Positions 11,412 through 23,620 of a stretch of DNA of 64,000 nt are shown here, piece after piece (the first letter of the stretch is position 1; the number at the start of each line of letters is the position of its first letter). Below the pieces are notes generated by a model. The model saw nothing but the letters and a program-made list of their open reading frames with translations. It was not told the DNA's origin and did not search any database. This DNA comes from Adineta steineri. Its lineage: Eukaryota > Rotifera > Eurotatoria > Adinetida > Adinetidae. The translations under genes were made by a program, and so were the position numbers. The stretch lies in NCBI GenBank assembly GCA_905250115.1, contig CAJNOI010000045.1, positions 465,841 through 529,840 on the forward strand. Reading direction: 5' to 3'.

Positions 11412-13615
11412 ATTGTTTGTAATGTTTGAATTGAAATATTTGAGTAAAAAAAAGAAATATGTTCGTTGCTTTTAAATAGTTTTAATAGAAGCGTTTGTCG
11501 TTGTTGCACATTAATTAATAGAAAAATACTTCAAAACATGAAAAGAAAAGAACAATGAGAAGTAGTTTGAAAATCTATAGAAAAAATATGAGATGAGAAT
11601 AAATATATTCTCGTTCAATTTCTTTCGATTGAAATAAATTTTTCTCACCTTATTATAATTGACAAATAATACTCTCGGAAACTCTTTTCCGACTGAGTAT
11701 TATATATATATGTAGTTAATAAAGGCACTAGAAATCATTCATTTCTATTCTATTACAAAAAAAATCACGTAGTCAAAAGAATATAAAGAAAAAGAGAAAA
11801 AGAAAGAAAATTATATATAAATTCAATTTAATGAGAAAAAGAAGAAAAAAAACGTAAATTGACTCAGCCATTTCTTTTGTTATTGATAGCAACTGCTTGG
11901 CAACATTTGTTAAACTATAGGAGGTCGCTTGCGTCATAGAGTATATTTTAAAAGAAAAGAAAAGATATATATATATATGTATATATAAACTTTGTGAAGA
12001 ACTTAAGTGATCATAAAGATGTATTTTAATGATTTCTATTTGTGTTCAAGGTTACACGAGAACATCGAGAGAAAAAGAAAGGAGTTGTGTTTTTTTAATA
12101 CTTAAATCGCATTTAAGTATAAAAAGTGCAAGTTCGAAATAATATAATTTTAGTTTAAATCACAAAGAGTTCAGTATGAATCATATTTATATAAAAAATT
12201 GCGTTATTATTTGTTGAATTAAGAAAGAAAAAAAAGCACAGTTGAAAGTTTATCATGAATAGAAATTACTTATTAATAATTTATACAGCGATAGAAAACT
12301 ATTCTTCTGCATTGAATCGTATTATAAACGTAGAATATTAAATAAGAATTTAATATGATTATAATAATATGAATATAAAATTAAGGCAATTATGTTTTGT
12401 CACATAAACGAGTGAAAATATTTTCGAAATATTCAATCATTTGTTTCTTCTCTTTGAAATTGAGTATATTAGTTGTGACACATCAGACAATCTTTGTAAG
12501 TGCCTTAGATTCCGGTGTTCTTATAATTTAATTTACAAGTTAACTTTAGAAATATGTATACATATAGAGTAAATTCTTTTCATTTACAATAAGTTTTATT
12601 CATTGAGATTGTCTTAACTTTCGAACGGTATATTTTTCGTTTCTATATATGAATCTATTTAACACTATAATTATCGTGTGATAAATAGCGTGCATTTTAT
12701 AATAGAAAAATATGTATAGGTCTCTTTTTTGACTGTTCCTATCTTCATTGACATATACCATGTGACAGTTTCTTTTGATGATGATACGTATTGTCGATAA
12801 CATATAGGATATTGATACGTACATCCTATAAGGGAAGATTACATAACTGACTCGTATCTTTTCGTTTTTCTTTTTGATTAATAATTAGATAAAATCTTTA
12901 CTGATATTATATTAAGTTTAATACAAATATAATGATAGTTTGCTATATACTTTATTTTAGATTCTCTTTTCTGATTAATCGATTACAAACATTGCGAATT
13001 GTAAATATAACTTTAATGATTTCTTATATACATTAGCTACATGACAACCAAACAAAATACCAATCATTTATATTTTCTCGTTTTCGAGAAGCGTAAACAA
13101 GGGTAAGGAGAAAAAAATGTGAAGGTACTGGAACAAAACAAACAAAATGTGTAGTGTGAAGGAAGTATACGTGAAAACAGAACAAATATGCAAAGGATGT
13201 GTCATGGTCTATGGACATGACAATGATGTATACTAATTACTCATTTTTTTTCGTTCTATGTAACAAAAAAATAAATAAATAAGATTTTAATCAATCATAA
13301 AACATTTCTCAATAAATAAGTCATTGTCTTGTTCTTATAATTAAATATTCTATTCGTAGAAGTAAATAGATGAAAAAACAAACCTTCACATCATAATCAA
13401 TTTGATGAAAGAAAGCATATTGTGTATTACGAACAACAATGAATGATAATTAACTTGTCATTTATTTTCACAAACAATAGTATTATTTTTTGATTACAAT
13501 TCATAGTAACCTTTTATTGTTTCATATATATGAGTGTTGAATTATTTCATTTGAAGAAGAAAAAAAAGATATCACCCGTAATTTTTTTTTTTTTGTAAAT
13601 GTATAAATTTGACTT
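11412..13615. other. Intergenic, no gene recognised
   Basis: 2.2 kb of AT-rich sequence with short open frames of no coding character and a few TA microsatellites (for example about 11968-11989). Confidence 0.55.
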
Positions 13616-14302
13616 TTATCCACTGAGTATTAAATCTAAAGCAAATAAAGCCAGATAAAGTACAAACAAAAGAGCAATAGTCCATTCGAATGAAGCTGCA
13701 ACAGATACTAATTGAGTTTGATCACTAGGTCTTGGAATTACACTGAATATAACAAAACATATTGCTAAAGGTATCACCACCGAAACAAATAACACTCTTA
13801 TATAAACAGCTAAATTCAGTTCATTACGTGAAAACCGATAAATAGTTGAAAATATTCCCGATATAAGAGTGCATGTAATAAATAATCCAGTAAATGTATA
13901 ATGAAGTGCTGTGTAGTTATTGGAATCGAATATAGAGAGTAGAAGAAGAGATACACTAGCCAAAATACCAAATATAATTGATGTTATGGAAACACCTTTT
14001 TTAAATCTTCGTCTTGTTTCGGAATCAAAACAAAGTTTTGTAAATATTAATGTTAACACAAAAAATACGCCCGTGAGAGCTGCACCCACAATAAATACAG
14101 TCTTATATTCAGCACCGACATTAGAAATATATACAATTTCGCCTTCACCAGGTTGATATCGAACAAAACCATCGGCTGCCCATAAACCAAATAATGCTGT
14201 AATTGTAGCTAACCATACAAGAGAAGCAAGAACTGAAGTTAATACACCAAAAAATTTATATACCACATGTCTCCACGATGGCGAAATTGCACCCACGGGC
14301 AT
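13616..14302 (-). CDS. Frag1/DRAM/Sfk1-family membrane protein, intronless
   Basis: A single 228-residue open frame with six hydrophobic segments: at about 19-39, 68-86, 104-122, 132-150, 166-186 and 206-226. Between the first two lies RYQPGEGEIVYISNVGAEYK. The Y-I-S-x-x-G-A pattern next to a Tyr/Gln-rich loop is typical of the Frag1/DRAM/Sfk1 family, and resembles the fungal Sfk1 branch more than animal DRAM/TMEM150. Family members act in autophagy, lipid asymmetry or membrane anchoring; the exact role here is unknown. The lack of introns contrasts with nearly every recognisable neighbour and fits horizontal transfer or a retrocopy. That is an inference. Confidence 0.8.
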   Translation of the reverse strand: MPVGAISPSWRHVVYKFFGVLTSVLASLVWLATITALFGLWAADGFVRYQPGEGEIVYISNVGAEYKTVFIVGAALTGVFFVLTLIFTKLCFDSETRRRFKKGVSITSIIFGILASVSLLLLSIFDSNNYTALHYTFTGLFITCTLISGIFSTIYRFSRNELNLAVYIRVLFVSVVIPLAICFVIFSVIPRPSDQTQLVSVAASFEWTIALLFVLYLALFALDLILSG

Positions 14303-15912
14303 TTTTTGTGAAAAGAAACTATATTAAACGCATACACCTATCAGTCAGTATGTTCGATAGGTGTACTGTAGATACGTCATCATTTTTACCTTGTGCAATA
14401 CGTTATACTCTAAGTTATATGATATACGTGTCTCGTCCTTGGATATGAACTGATGCATACGTTACGAATGAGAAGAAAAAAAACAGATAAATGAATAAGA
14501 AAGCTTTTATAGATTTCGTCTTATTCAAAAAGATAATCATCAAATTTATATTATTCGAAAAAATGAAAGTTTGATAGAAGTGAAATTTCATTAATAACAA
14601 CGATTTAAAACAATTGATACGTGTATGTCATTTTGTTCTAAGAATGTATTAACCATGATACAATATCGAATAAACCTGACAACAGAAATAAATACAGTAC
14701 ATTATTATATCACTAATAGGAGTCATAATATGTCATGTTTCGTATGTCAACGATGACTTTTTTTATATGACATGATTTTCTGATGTTTTTTTATGCTCTG
14801 ATGCTGAATAATTGAGAAAAACAACTATTCATCATGAACAAATGGAATGTAAAATATGTAGTAAAAATCTACATATAATTTATCGAAGGATACAATCATG
14901 ATTACTGGGTTATAAAGAATAAAAATTATTTCATATAATTACATTAATAATATTTTGATTTTATTGGTTTTCGTATCTATTGCTTCAAGAATTTTCTTAT
15001 TTTTTGTTTATCACGCTTCAATGGAAATTGAATAATTAGTAGTTTAATGTATCTATTTATTTTCGATAAATGACTGATTTCAAAGTACTTTAAGTTTATT
15101 TTAATAGCTGTCTATCATTTATTTGATAAGAAATACATGTTGTATTTTATCGGTATTGACATATATTATCATGAGAAATATACTAATTTTAATTTTGTCA
15201 CGTCATGTGGTGAATGAAGAAATCGAGATCTTTATGAATCTAACCAGTAGCAAGTGCATTTAGCCTGTTTTGTTTCTCTTCTCTTTGATCCCGTCTTTGC
15301 TATCTTTACGTGGTCAGTATTTTCCCTATATAATCGACTTCATGTGCACTTCAAACGGAAGAAAAATTATAGTTATAATTTAATTCAAAATTTCAATGGG
15401 CAGATTCCCAAATAAAATGGGTAATTGCCTATTCGTCTCCCGTTGGCTACGCCACTTATAGAAAAGAAAGAGAAAGATTGATACTACAGAGTAATCCTAT
15501 TGACTAATATCACTACATCACAAATTACTTTTCATTTCTTCATGAATATGTAACAAGATTTATTCTTTATATATATATGTATGTATGTTGGAGAACGAGA
15601 AGTTTATAGATTATATGTTGTCGTTTCTTTTCTTCCGCAAAAGAAAAGACTGAATGAGCTTTGCTTGTAAAAAGTTTCGACGTCTGAATGTATACTAAGA
15701 AGAAAAAGTTTGTCGTCATATTTTTCTCTCATATTTATCTCAATTTCCAAGGATGAATAAATTCTTGCTCGTCCTTCAGTTACAAGCAAAAAGAAAGAAA
15801 AAGAATAGAAAAAAAAGAAGATGAAATACTAGTGTGACTTCCATTTCTTTTTCTATTGACAGATTACTCCAAAAGTTTTTATACGCTATCTCATCATAAT
15901 ATAAAAAATACA
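14303..15912. other. Spacer; right part belongs to a triplicated segment
   Basis: No gene was seen. From about 15230 the sequence is recognisably similar to the regions at about 25280 and 28575 that precede the other EF-hand copies. Shared strings include tttagcctgttttg, ctcttctctttgat and the stretch around gtttcgacgtctg. Confidence 0.6.
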
Positions 15913-16533
15913 ATGGCTCAACGTTTAAGTAAAGAGCAAGTTAAAAAGGTAAATTTTTATGATTATAATTATTATTTTTGACTAATGTGTGTATATTTTA
16001 TTGATGATAATAGTTATTTCAAGACTTCGATAATGGAAATGGAATTTTATCATTAGCAGAAGTTGATCGAGCTATTGTGCACTGGCATCCTGAATTGGGC
16101 ACAAATCGTCAGGCTATGCTTCGTGCTTTTAAAGCAGCAGATACAAATAATGTATGTCTAATTCGTTTTTATTTGATAAGACTTATGTTTTGTTTTGCTT
16201 GATTTTCTAGAGTGGTTTTGTTGAACTAAAAGAATTTCGTCATTTAATTGATTTATTATATTTTTATAATAAATTAAGTACTTTATTTGGACAATTAGAT
16301 ACAAATCATGATAAACGAATAAGTTTTGATGAATTTAAAAAAGGCCATGAACTTATAGGTGATGAAGATACAGATGAAGATGAATTAAGACATGAATTTC
16401 ATCGTATTGATACCAATCATGGTGGATATATTTTATTTGATGAAGTTTGTTAAATATTTTATATGTTTTAATTTTCTATAATTATTCTTTTATTTAGTTT
16501 TGTATGTATATGGCAAAGAAAAAAGCTCAATAA
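15913..16533 (+). CDS. EF-hand protein, calflagin-like, copy 1 (147 aa)
   Basis: Four exons: 15913-15948, 16014-16151, 16211-16444 and 16498-16533. Two good calcium loops are visible: DTNHDKRISFDE (canonical) and DTNHGGYILFDE (Gly at the third ligand position). A degenerate N-terminal one lies in FDNGNGILSLAEVD. The ending FCMYMAKKKAQ and the phrase AMLRAFKAAD resemble flagellar calcium-binding proteins and calcyphosine-like EF-hand proteins. The last exon is easy to miss: the frame reads into an in-frame TAA if the donor gtttgt at 16445 is ignored. All three paralogues keep the same exon structure. Confidence 0.8.
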
Positions 16534-17099
16534 ATTAATCTATATATCTCATGAAATATTGAACAGCTCTTTTATGTTGTATTCAAGATTTATAGTTATT
16601 TTAGTTGATGTATGTATATGTTAAATAAATAAGAAAATAAAATGTTTGCAATATTCATTTTTTTTGTGTGCTGACTAAAAATAGAAACAATAAATACACT
16701 AGAGGAAACACAAACTTTATATTTCTAGTGTACTTGAAATATTGATATACTTATAATAATAATGATGTAATTTTTGATTTATAATTAATTTATATTTATA
16801 GATTAGAAATTTATTTTGATAATATAAAAAAATAATACTATAATCAATGTTACTAAACATATCAATTTTTTCATATAGATCTCATTTTGTTGACAATGAG
16901 AATTGCTAACATATCTATTGTCATTCATCTTAACTATTATTGATTTGTTTGTTATAAATAAATAAATAATGGATAATTTGAATTTAAATATTTTTATGGT
17001 CCAATAAATGCCATCTAGTTGAGAAATCTAAAATGAGTAGTATTTCTCTTTAAATTATTTATAGAAAAAGAAAAAGAGGCTTTATCTTACATTTTCTAA
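16534..17099. other. Spacer between convergent genes
   Basis: AT-rich. The first 200 bases or so (to about 16760) are similar to the sequence after EF-hand copy 3, for example tttatatttctagtg and gaaatattgatata. Confidence 0.55.
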
Positions 17100-17516
<417 letters not shown>

Positions 17517-18010
17517 CTTATTTAAAAACGAATTAATCAGTTGTTATATATATATATCGCCATTTTAAGTGTTGTAAAAATTTAATAAGCCTTGTACACC
17601 AATCAATATATACTTGAAAAACGATAGAGGACGTACATCAACATATGATACAGTCTTATTAGGTTTTCTTTTCGTATTATTTTACACGAAATATCTTTTT
17701 AAGCTCTTCAGATTATATGTTGAAATAGAACTAAAATTATATTAATATTCTGGACGATCGATCTTTTAGTTACAATTTATAGAAATTCATCAAAATCGAG
17801 GTATTAGAATAAATCAGAGATGTTCTTGTCGAATCCAGTAGGGAATTATGACACGTTCGACAAATATTCGACACGAATAGATTTATAATGGACTATTATC
17901 ACATTTTGTCTATTAAATAAATTCTATATCGCTCTAGCTATTTGAATGTATTCATTTAATGTGCTTTTAATGAACATTGTTTTCTTGTCGATGGTTTTTA
18001 CAGCAGTGAC
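17517..18010. other. Spacer
   Basis: No clear exon. It may contain the missing 5' exon of the DUF5522 gene, but none fitted in phase. Confidence 0.4.
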
Positions 18011-18011
18011 T

Positions 18012-18380
18012 GCAGTGTTTCTAATAGCAAGTGTACCAAGCATAATCGAAATGTACGGAACACTTGCTCCTCTTGAAATACACGCCACGGTACACTTATC
18101 CCAAAAAGTAGAGTGTACGAAATACACTTTGTTTAATAAAATAACACTTTGCTTCTAATTCTGAGGATTTTCAAGAATAATATGAATTTCAAAAGTTATG
18201 TCCCAACAATGAAACATTGTGACCTTTTTTGATACAAATTATCATTCGTATCTTGGAAAGATAGTTGTGTTCGAATTTATTGTGTATTTGTTCATCTACT
18301 ATTGTTTAATTGTTCTACGAAAGAAAAGCATGAACATTCTTCTATTTTTCACTTCTTTATTTTGTGTTAAACGTCAAGTG
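18012..18380. repeat. Dispersed repeat, copy A (left part)
   Basis: About 370 bases strongly similar to 28145-28500: gtgtttctaatag, gtgtaccaagcataatc, aatgaaacattgtgacc and many more shared strings. It resumes after the inserted element at 19709 (gtcaagtgtatacactttgatacac...) and ends near 19790. Short internal ORFs on both strands are by-products. Confidence 0.8.
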
Positions 18381-19708
18381 TAGCGGCGTAACCAGGGGGG
18401 GGGGCAGATGGGGCTTAGCTCCATCACCGAGTGTTTAAGCCCCATCACCCGGATTTTGTGGAACTCATGTAAGTTTTCGAAGAAAATCGTGAGTGTAAGT
18501 TTTAAGCTCAAGTTTCTCAGTTCCCCTCCCCCCCAAATTCAATAAAAATACGCAAAAATCATTAAAAATAGCTATAGATTGCTAAAATGTTAATAAAAAT
18601 ACTGAAAAAGCGTTAAAAATAGCTGTAAATTGCGGGATTTTCTATAAAATATAAGCAAAATGGTTAAATACAGCTATAAATTAGTAGAATTTTAATAAAA
18701 ATAAGCAAAAATAGTTAAAAATAGCCATAAATTACTACAAATTTAATTAAAAAAAATAACGAAAATGGCTATATATTGAGGGAATTTTTATGAAAATAAT
18801 GACAAATCGCTAAAAATAGATATATACTGCCGCAAATTTAATATAAATAACCAAAAATGTCAAAACTAGCTATAAATTAACTAAATTTGAGCAAAAAAAG
18901 AAGACAAAGCGCTTAAACATGATCAGATATTTTGATGCGAACATACGTGAGTACCCCATTTTTAGCCCCAACGGGGCTGCGCTGACAAGCATTTTTAGTT
19001 ACTAAACTTGACAATCAAAAAATCCAAAAGACTAGACAGTTTTGGGCAGAGCTAGACAACTCAGCAGAAAAAAGTGAATTAATTCAATTTAATTCCTGAA
19101 AAAAACTTTTGAATTTAATTCAACTCAATTCGCGTCTACTAAAAATTTTCCAAAATTCAACTCACTTCAATTCAATTCAGTCATAGCAAAAATTCCATTC
19201 AACTGAATTCATTGATTATGTATATTTTTTTCAACTCAACTGAATTCATTGATTATATATATTTTTTNNNNNNNNNNACTGAATTCATTGATTATATATA
19301 TTTTTTTCAACTCAACTGAATTCAAATTGAGTTATCTTAAAAAAATTCTCTATGCAACTCAATTGAATTGAGTTGCTCAGCTCTGATAGATATAGATAAA
19401 TACACATGTGATTCATTAACTAGATATGAAAGATGTAGACAGAAATTACAAAATAAATCGAAACAAGGACTAGATATTTGATTACTTTTATTATTTGAAT
19501 TTTGTTTTCTGAAAAATAATTTTCGATTCTTTTTGAGTTAATTTCGATTCAATCACTACTCTTTGAAACTTTTTTCAATTCAATTCAAATGGACTAGGTT
19601 AATGAATGGAATTGAGTTAAATTGAGTTCGTCATTTTTCGAACTAACTTGTCCATTTCTGGCTTTGGAGCTGAGCCCCATCACCCTTAAATTTCTGGTTA
19701 CGCCACTA
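18381..19708. mobile_element. hAT-like non-autonomous DNA transposon, 1328 bp
   Basis: The ends are inverted repeats: TAGCGGCGTAACCAG at the left and the reverse complement TAGTGGCGTAACCAG at the right (14 of 15 match). A further subterminal match is GGGGCT-T/C-AGCTCCA. The element is flanked by an 8-base direct repeat, gtcaagtg, at 18373-18380 and 19709-19716. Eight-base duplications and TAG/CAG termini of this kind are hallmarks of hAT elements. Inside there is no transposase, only degenerate tandem units of about 50 bases (about 18540-18900; aaaatagctataaatt...) and actcaattgaattc-rich sequence. The paralogous site at about 28488 lacks the insert. Confidence 0.82.
19268..19277. other. Assembly gap (10 N)
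   Basis: Ten Ns inside the hAT-like element, flanked on both sides by copies of the same 26-base stretch (actgaattcattgattatatatattt). The gap probably marks an unresolved short tandem repeat. Confidence 0.9.
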
Positions 19709-19719
19709 GTCAAGTGTAT

Positions 19720-20480
19720 ACACTTTGATACACTTGTCATACGAAAACAAGATGTACACATACACTTGGCTAAGAAAAATAAAATGTACATATACATTTT
19801 GTTTTAGATTTCTATTAGAAACCCTGCAGCAGTGTTCAGATTTCCGAGGAAGGTAAATTTCGGAAAATACTAACCATTTCCTCCAACATCTAGTCCACAT
19901 AAGCCTTCATACAACCATACATCAATTAGATACAACATATTTTCCGAAAATTCTATATCAAATAAGCTATACCACCAACTACCAATCACAGCAACAACAT
20001 CCAGTATACAAGAGCCTTCTTAACCCTCCCAAGTTCCGACATATGAAACACATAAAAAAAAACAAATTACAGATATTACAAGAAAATTTCTAATTAATTT
20101 AAGAATATCTAAGCAAGACAATATATAGGATTATATGTATATGTGAGATATATGTATAGTAAAAAAAAAAGAATTTATAGAAATTACAAGGAAATTTCTT
20201 ATTAATTTCCATATTTTCTTCTTATTTCCTACCCTACCTCTCCCTGATATATATATAATATATAATATTATATTTATGAAATTTACTCGAAATTTACTAG
20301 AAATTTCCATATTTTCGTGACTCTTTATACAGTGTGGCTATAAGGTATGTACATCTTATTTTACGTTATAAATGTGAGATTATCCGTAAGTGTTTGAAAT
20401 TTCTTAGTTAAGGAGACGTCTTTTTAGTATGATATTTATTAGCTGCTGGTAATGGAAAATGGGAAGTTTTGGAAATTGCT
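19720..20480. other. Repeat flank and unassigned AT-rich sequence
   Basis: The first 70 bases complete dispersed repeat copy A. After that come repeated variants of ggaaatttct/agaaatttcc in both orientations (20090-20330). No gene was seen. Confidence 0.45.
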
Positions 20481-20509
20481 AAAATTTGCTGTTAGTAGAA
20501 ATCAAGGAG

Positions 20510-20945
20510 GTAACAGCGGACTTCAGGACTTCAAAGACTTCGAAAGGCTTCAAGAGACTTCAGTAAGCGAGACTTCAATTTTTCGAAAAACTTCAGAAGA
20601 TTTTAGAAGACTTCGATAGCCTTTAAAAGATTTCAGAAGACTTCAAAAACTTCGAAAGACTTCAAGAGACTGCACGAGACTTCATAAGACTTCATGTATG
20701 AAGTCTCTGTTGTATACCCCTTAGTAGAAATACGACGTTTTCTTTGATCTCCTCGTAAAATACATGCATTCATAGAAATTCTAAAAGACTTCATGAGGCT
20801 TCATAAGACTTCGCAAGACTTCATAAGACTTCTAGAGATTCTAAAGACTTTAAAGATTTCATGAGACTTCATGAGATTTCAAAAGACTTCAAAGACTTCT
20901 GGAGACTTCAAAGATTTCATGAGACTTTATGCATGAAGTCTCTGT
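20510..20945. repeat. Satellite-like array of AGACTTCA units
   Basis: Dozens of degenerate 8-12-base units (agacttca, agacttcg, aagacttca) run head to tail. Each of two sub-blocks ends in the inverted form tgaagtct followed by ctgttgtatacccctt, at about 20696-20723 and 20932-20959, so the higher-order period is about 236 bases. No coding potential. Confidence 0.8.
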
Positions 20946-20959
20946 TGTATACCCCTTGC

Positions 20960-21439
20960 TGCAAGTTGATAAATCCACTAAAAATATACTAAAAATATTG
21001 CGGTATCGATGAACTGATATTATACCTCATACTGCAATCAGTATGCTAATACTCATTCATAACGAGTAATCATTTTTAAAAAGTGATTTTTTCTAAAGTG
21101 TAGCCCGTTCAATTCTGCATTGAATGCTATATAATAACAATTTCAACAATAAATGTGTAGTGAAAAAATAGTGAAAAGATAAAATATTATGAAAAATGCT
21201 TTAAACTTTTGATCACATAGAAAAAATTATTTTTCCCATATATAACGGAGAGTTCGTCTTTTCCAGACCAAATCATATTATCATCAAAGGACTTTTTAAA
21301 AAATATCAAAAAAATACAAAGTGCCTTAAACTTTTGATTCCCGCTTTAAGTGATGAAGAACAAAAACATACTTGATCGACTTTGTCAATATTTCTTTATT
21401 AACTAAATAACTAATAATGAAAATAGCTCTTCTTCTCAA
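20960..21439. other. Unassigned spacer
   Basis: AT-rich. A phrase, gccttaaacttttgat / gctttaaacttttgat, occurs twice (about 21200 and 21322), hinting at a diverged repeat. No gene was seen. Confidence 0.4.
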
Positions 21440-23620
21440 TTGATTACATAAATACTAAACAGTTTTTAACGAAATTGATATTGATTGCTAAAAAAATAAG
21501 CAACCGAATGTGAGAAATGAGAAAATGAAGGAATATTTGTATATGATTTTGATTTGATTTTTGATAATTCACTAATAGTTGGACAATACGTATAGAAAAC
21601 ATGACCAAAAACTCCGTCTTGAACGTACTTTTCATAGAAACGTTGAAGCATTGCAGCAAGTTTGGTACCCGTGCTTTCAATAAACATATTGAAGAGTGCA
21701 ACGCTTCTATTAATTTTTATTTGTGTTACACCAGTTCCTCGAATGAAACCACCACGAATGCCGTCCGATGCTTCGCAAAATAAACTCACACCACCACACG
21801 CTTCATTTTTACCTTGTTCGTAATATCCTAATTTATTGAGTGCAACGTCGCCATCCGAATGTATCAGAGTACGCACTATTCAAAAATTATGGCACACCCT
21901 CCAGTTTTCAAAGTGAAAAGCTATCTCTATCTAAAGAAGGGTTAATTAGTGCGAGAGTCAAAATGAATTTTTGAAAAATTAACAGTTGAGAAAATTAAGA
22001 AAAAGTTACAATGATTATAACCGTAGTTATAATTTTCAAACATAGTTATAACCTTTGGATCAAAAGTTGCTCAATTATAATTTTTGAGTTATAACTCCGC
22101 CTTTTTTTAACTTCCACTCTGATATTATATTCTTGATTGAAGTAATAACATGTCAATATTTTTAAATAAATAACCAATGTGACATAATAAATGTCTACCT
22201 TAATTGAAAATTGAACTTAATTTCAGGAGACAATACAATGTTTTTAGAAGGTAATGCTGGAATGGTGTGAACTATATTTCAAAATGTGGCGCCAGTACAC
22301 TGTGAGGATGGAATGACGAAGATGATAATCCTCCCTGTTCATTCGTAGAAAAGCACACGCTGTATATAGGATGGTGGAACACCCTGCTAGGGAAATGTCC
22401 AACATGAGATCAAGGGAACAAGATGAGGAAGAGTCCTATAACATATAGCATTACATACGTAAACGATAGGAGAGGAGAAATCCATATAACATAACGAAAG
22501 GAAAAAATCCATGAACGATATAGAAGAAAACGAGAACACATATAGAAGAAGATGAATCACACTATATATCATATATGGATATGTAACAACAGAACGAAGT
22601 GTTAATTTTTGATAAATTTACCAATAATGCTACTTCTGTTATATTCGACACAACTAATGAATATTCTGGTGCTTGTGATTTGAGTTTATTTGTTTCCATA
22701 TGAATATCAGTATCACTATTACCATTTTGACCATTCATATTCTGTTTGGTCGACGAATATCGATCAGGAAATGTCGCAATTACACTATGTAATGCAGTAG
22801 AAACTTCATAGCAAATACTACTTTTATTTGAGACTGGAATAAAAAAAATTACTTTTATTGAAAGAATATACTACAGAATTAGATAATTTCAAACGTGATC
22901 TTTTATTCCAATTTGATTCTCATTCAAATTGCAAAAACTAATAATATGGTATACAAATCGAGTTTTTAAAAAATCACATTTTATTTCAAAATATATGATA
23001 TATGTTCTATACTTTACATGATTTTCAAAAGTCAATAAAAATGTAAGAATATGTAATTGAGTTAGACAAAATTATACTTACCACTCTCACCTATTAAGTG
23101 GTGATTTTGGTTTAGATAACCAATAATATTATTAGTAGGATTATGAAAATAGGATTAATCCGATAAAGATCCAATGATTAAACATAAAGCTGATAATGTA
23201 ATTGCTGAGTTATGTCCATTATGTTGTTGTTCTTTCAAAAAGCAAAGCAAATACCAATCTTCATTTTTTGTCAAAAATATCAAGATCAAAAATTGGTAGA
23301 GAATTAAGTTGTTGAAAGTTTATATCAAGATTGCGGGCAAAATCATTGAGAATTGGATGATATGCTGTTCGATTATTTGCCATAAAACACGATGAAAATT
23401 GAAATTTATAATATGAAAGATAAAAAATTAAAAATATTTATAAAGACAATAATGTTTCATATTATAAAAGCTACTTACACAGTATATGCATGGAAATCAT
23501 CTAATGCATCGATATTTATAGGGATCGAATAGTACAACCAGATTTTAGTTAAATAATGGATATGACCTGGACAAATATATTCTTCTTATAACATGCACAA
23601 TGGAACACAATTGATGGACT
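21440..23620 (-). pseudogene. Decayed multi-exon gene of unknown family
   Basis: Several coding-like pieces run right to left. One (about 23514-23585) reads ICPGHIHYLTKIWLYYSIPI before a gtaagt donor. The next includes FMANNRTAYHPILNDFARNL at about 23383. Then come DWYLLCFLKEQQHNGHNSA, SYFHNPTNNIIGYLNQN, and across a clean intron CYEVSTALHSVIATFPDRYS (about 22640-22836). The last (21440-21876) contains GGVSLFCEASDGIRGGFIRG and LAAMLQRFYEKYVQDGVFGH. Lesions: a one-base shift in an A-run near 23273, an in-frame TAA just before SYFHN, and no visible acceptor before the FMANNR exon. The link to the last piece is not in phase with the previous donor. I do not recognise the family. Confidence 0.5.

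Noticed and set aside
18012..18158. Opposing open frames of about 70 residues, repeated at 28103-28318
   Set aside because: They lie in a dispersed repeat on both strands with no splice or domain features; similarity is DNA-level.
19594..19900. Overlapping short open frames at the right end of the hAT-like element
   Set aside because: They cross the element boundary and the flanking repeat; no transposase motifs.
20510..20945. CRISPR-like or tandem protein repeat
   Set aside because: Units are degenerate 8-12 bases with no spacers and no open frame; a simple satellite explains it.
22260..22400. Second inverted-end element suggested by ggcacaccctcc (about 21890) and ggtggaacaccctgct (about 22372)
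   Set aside because: Both strings are in the same orientation and too short; no convincing inverted ends or duplication.
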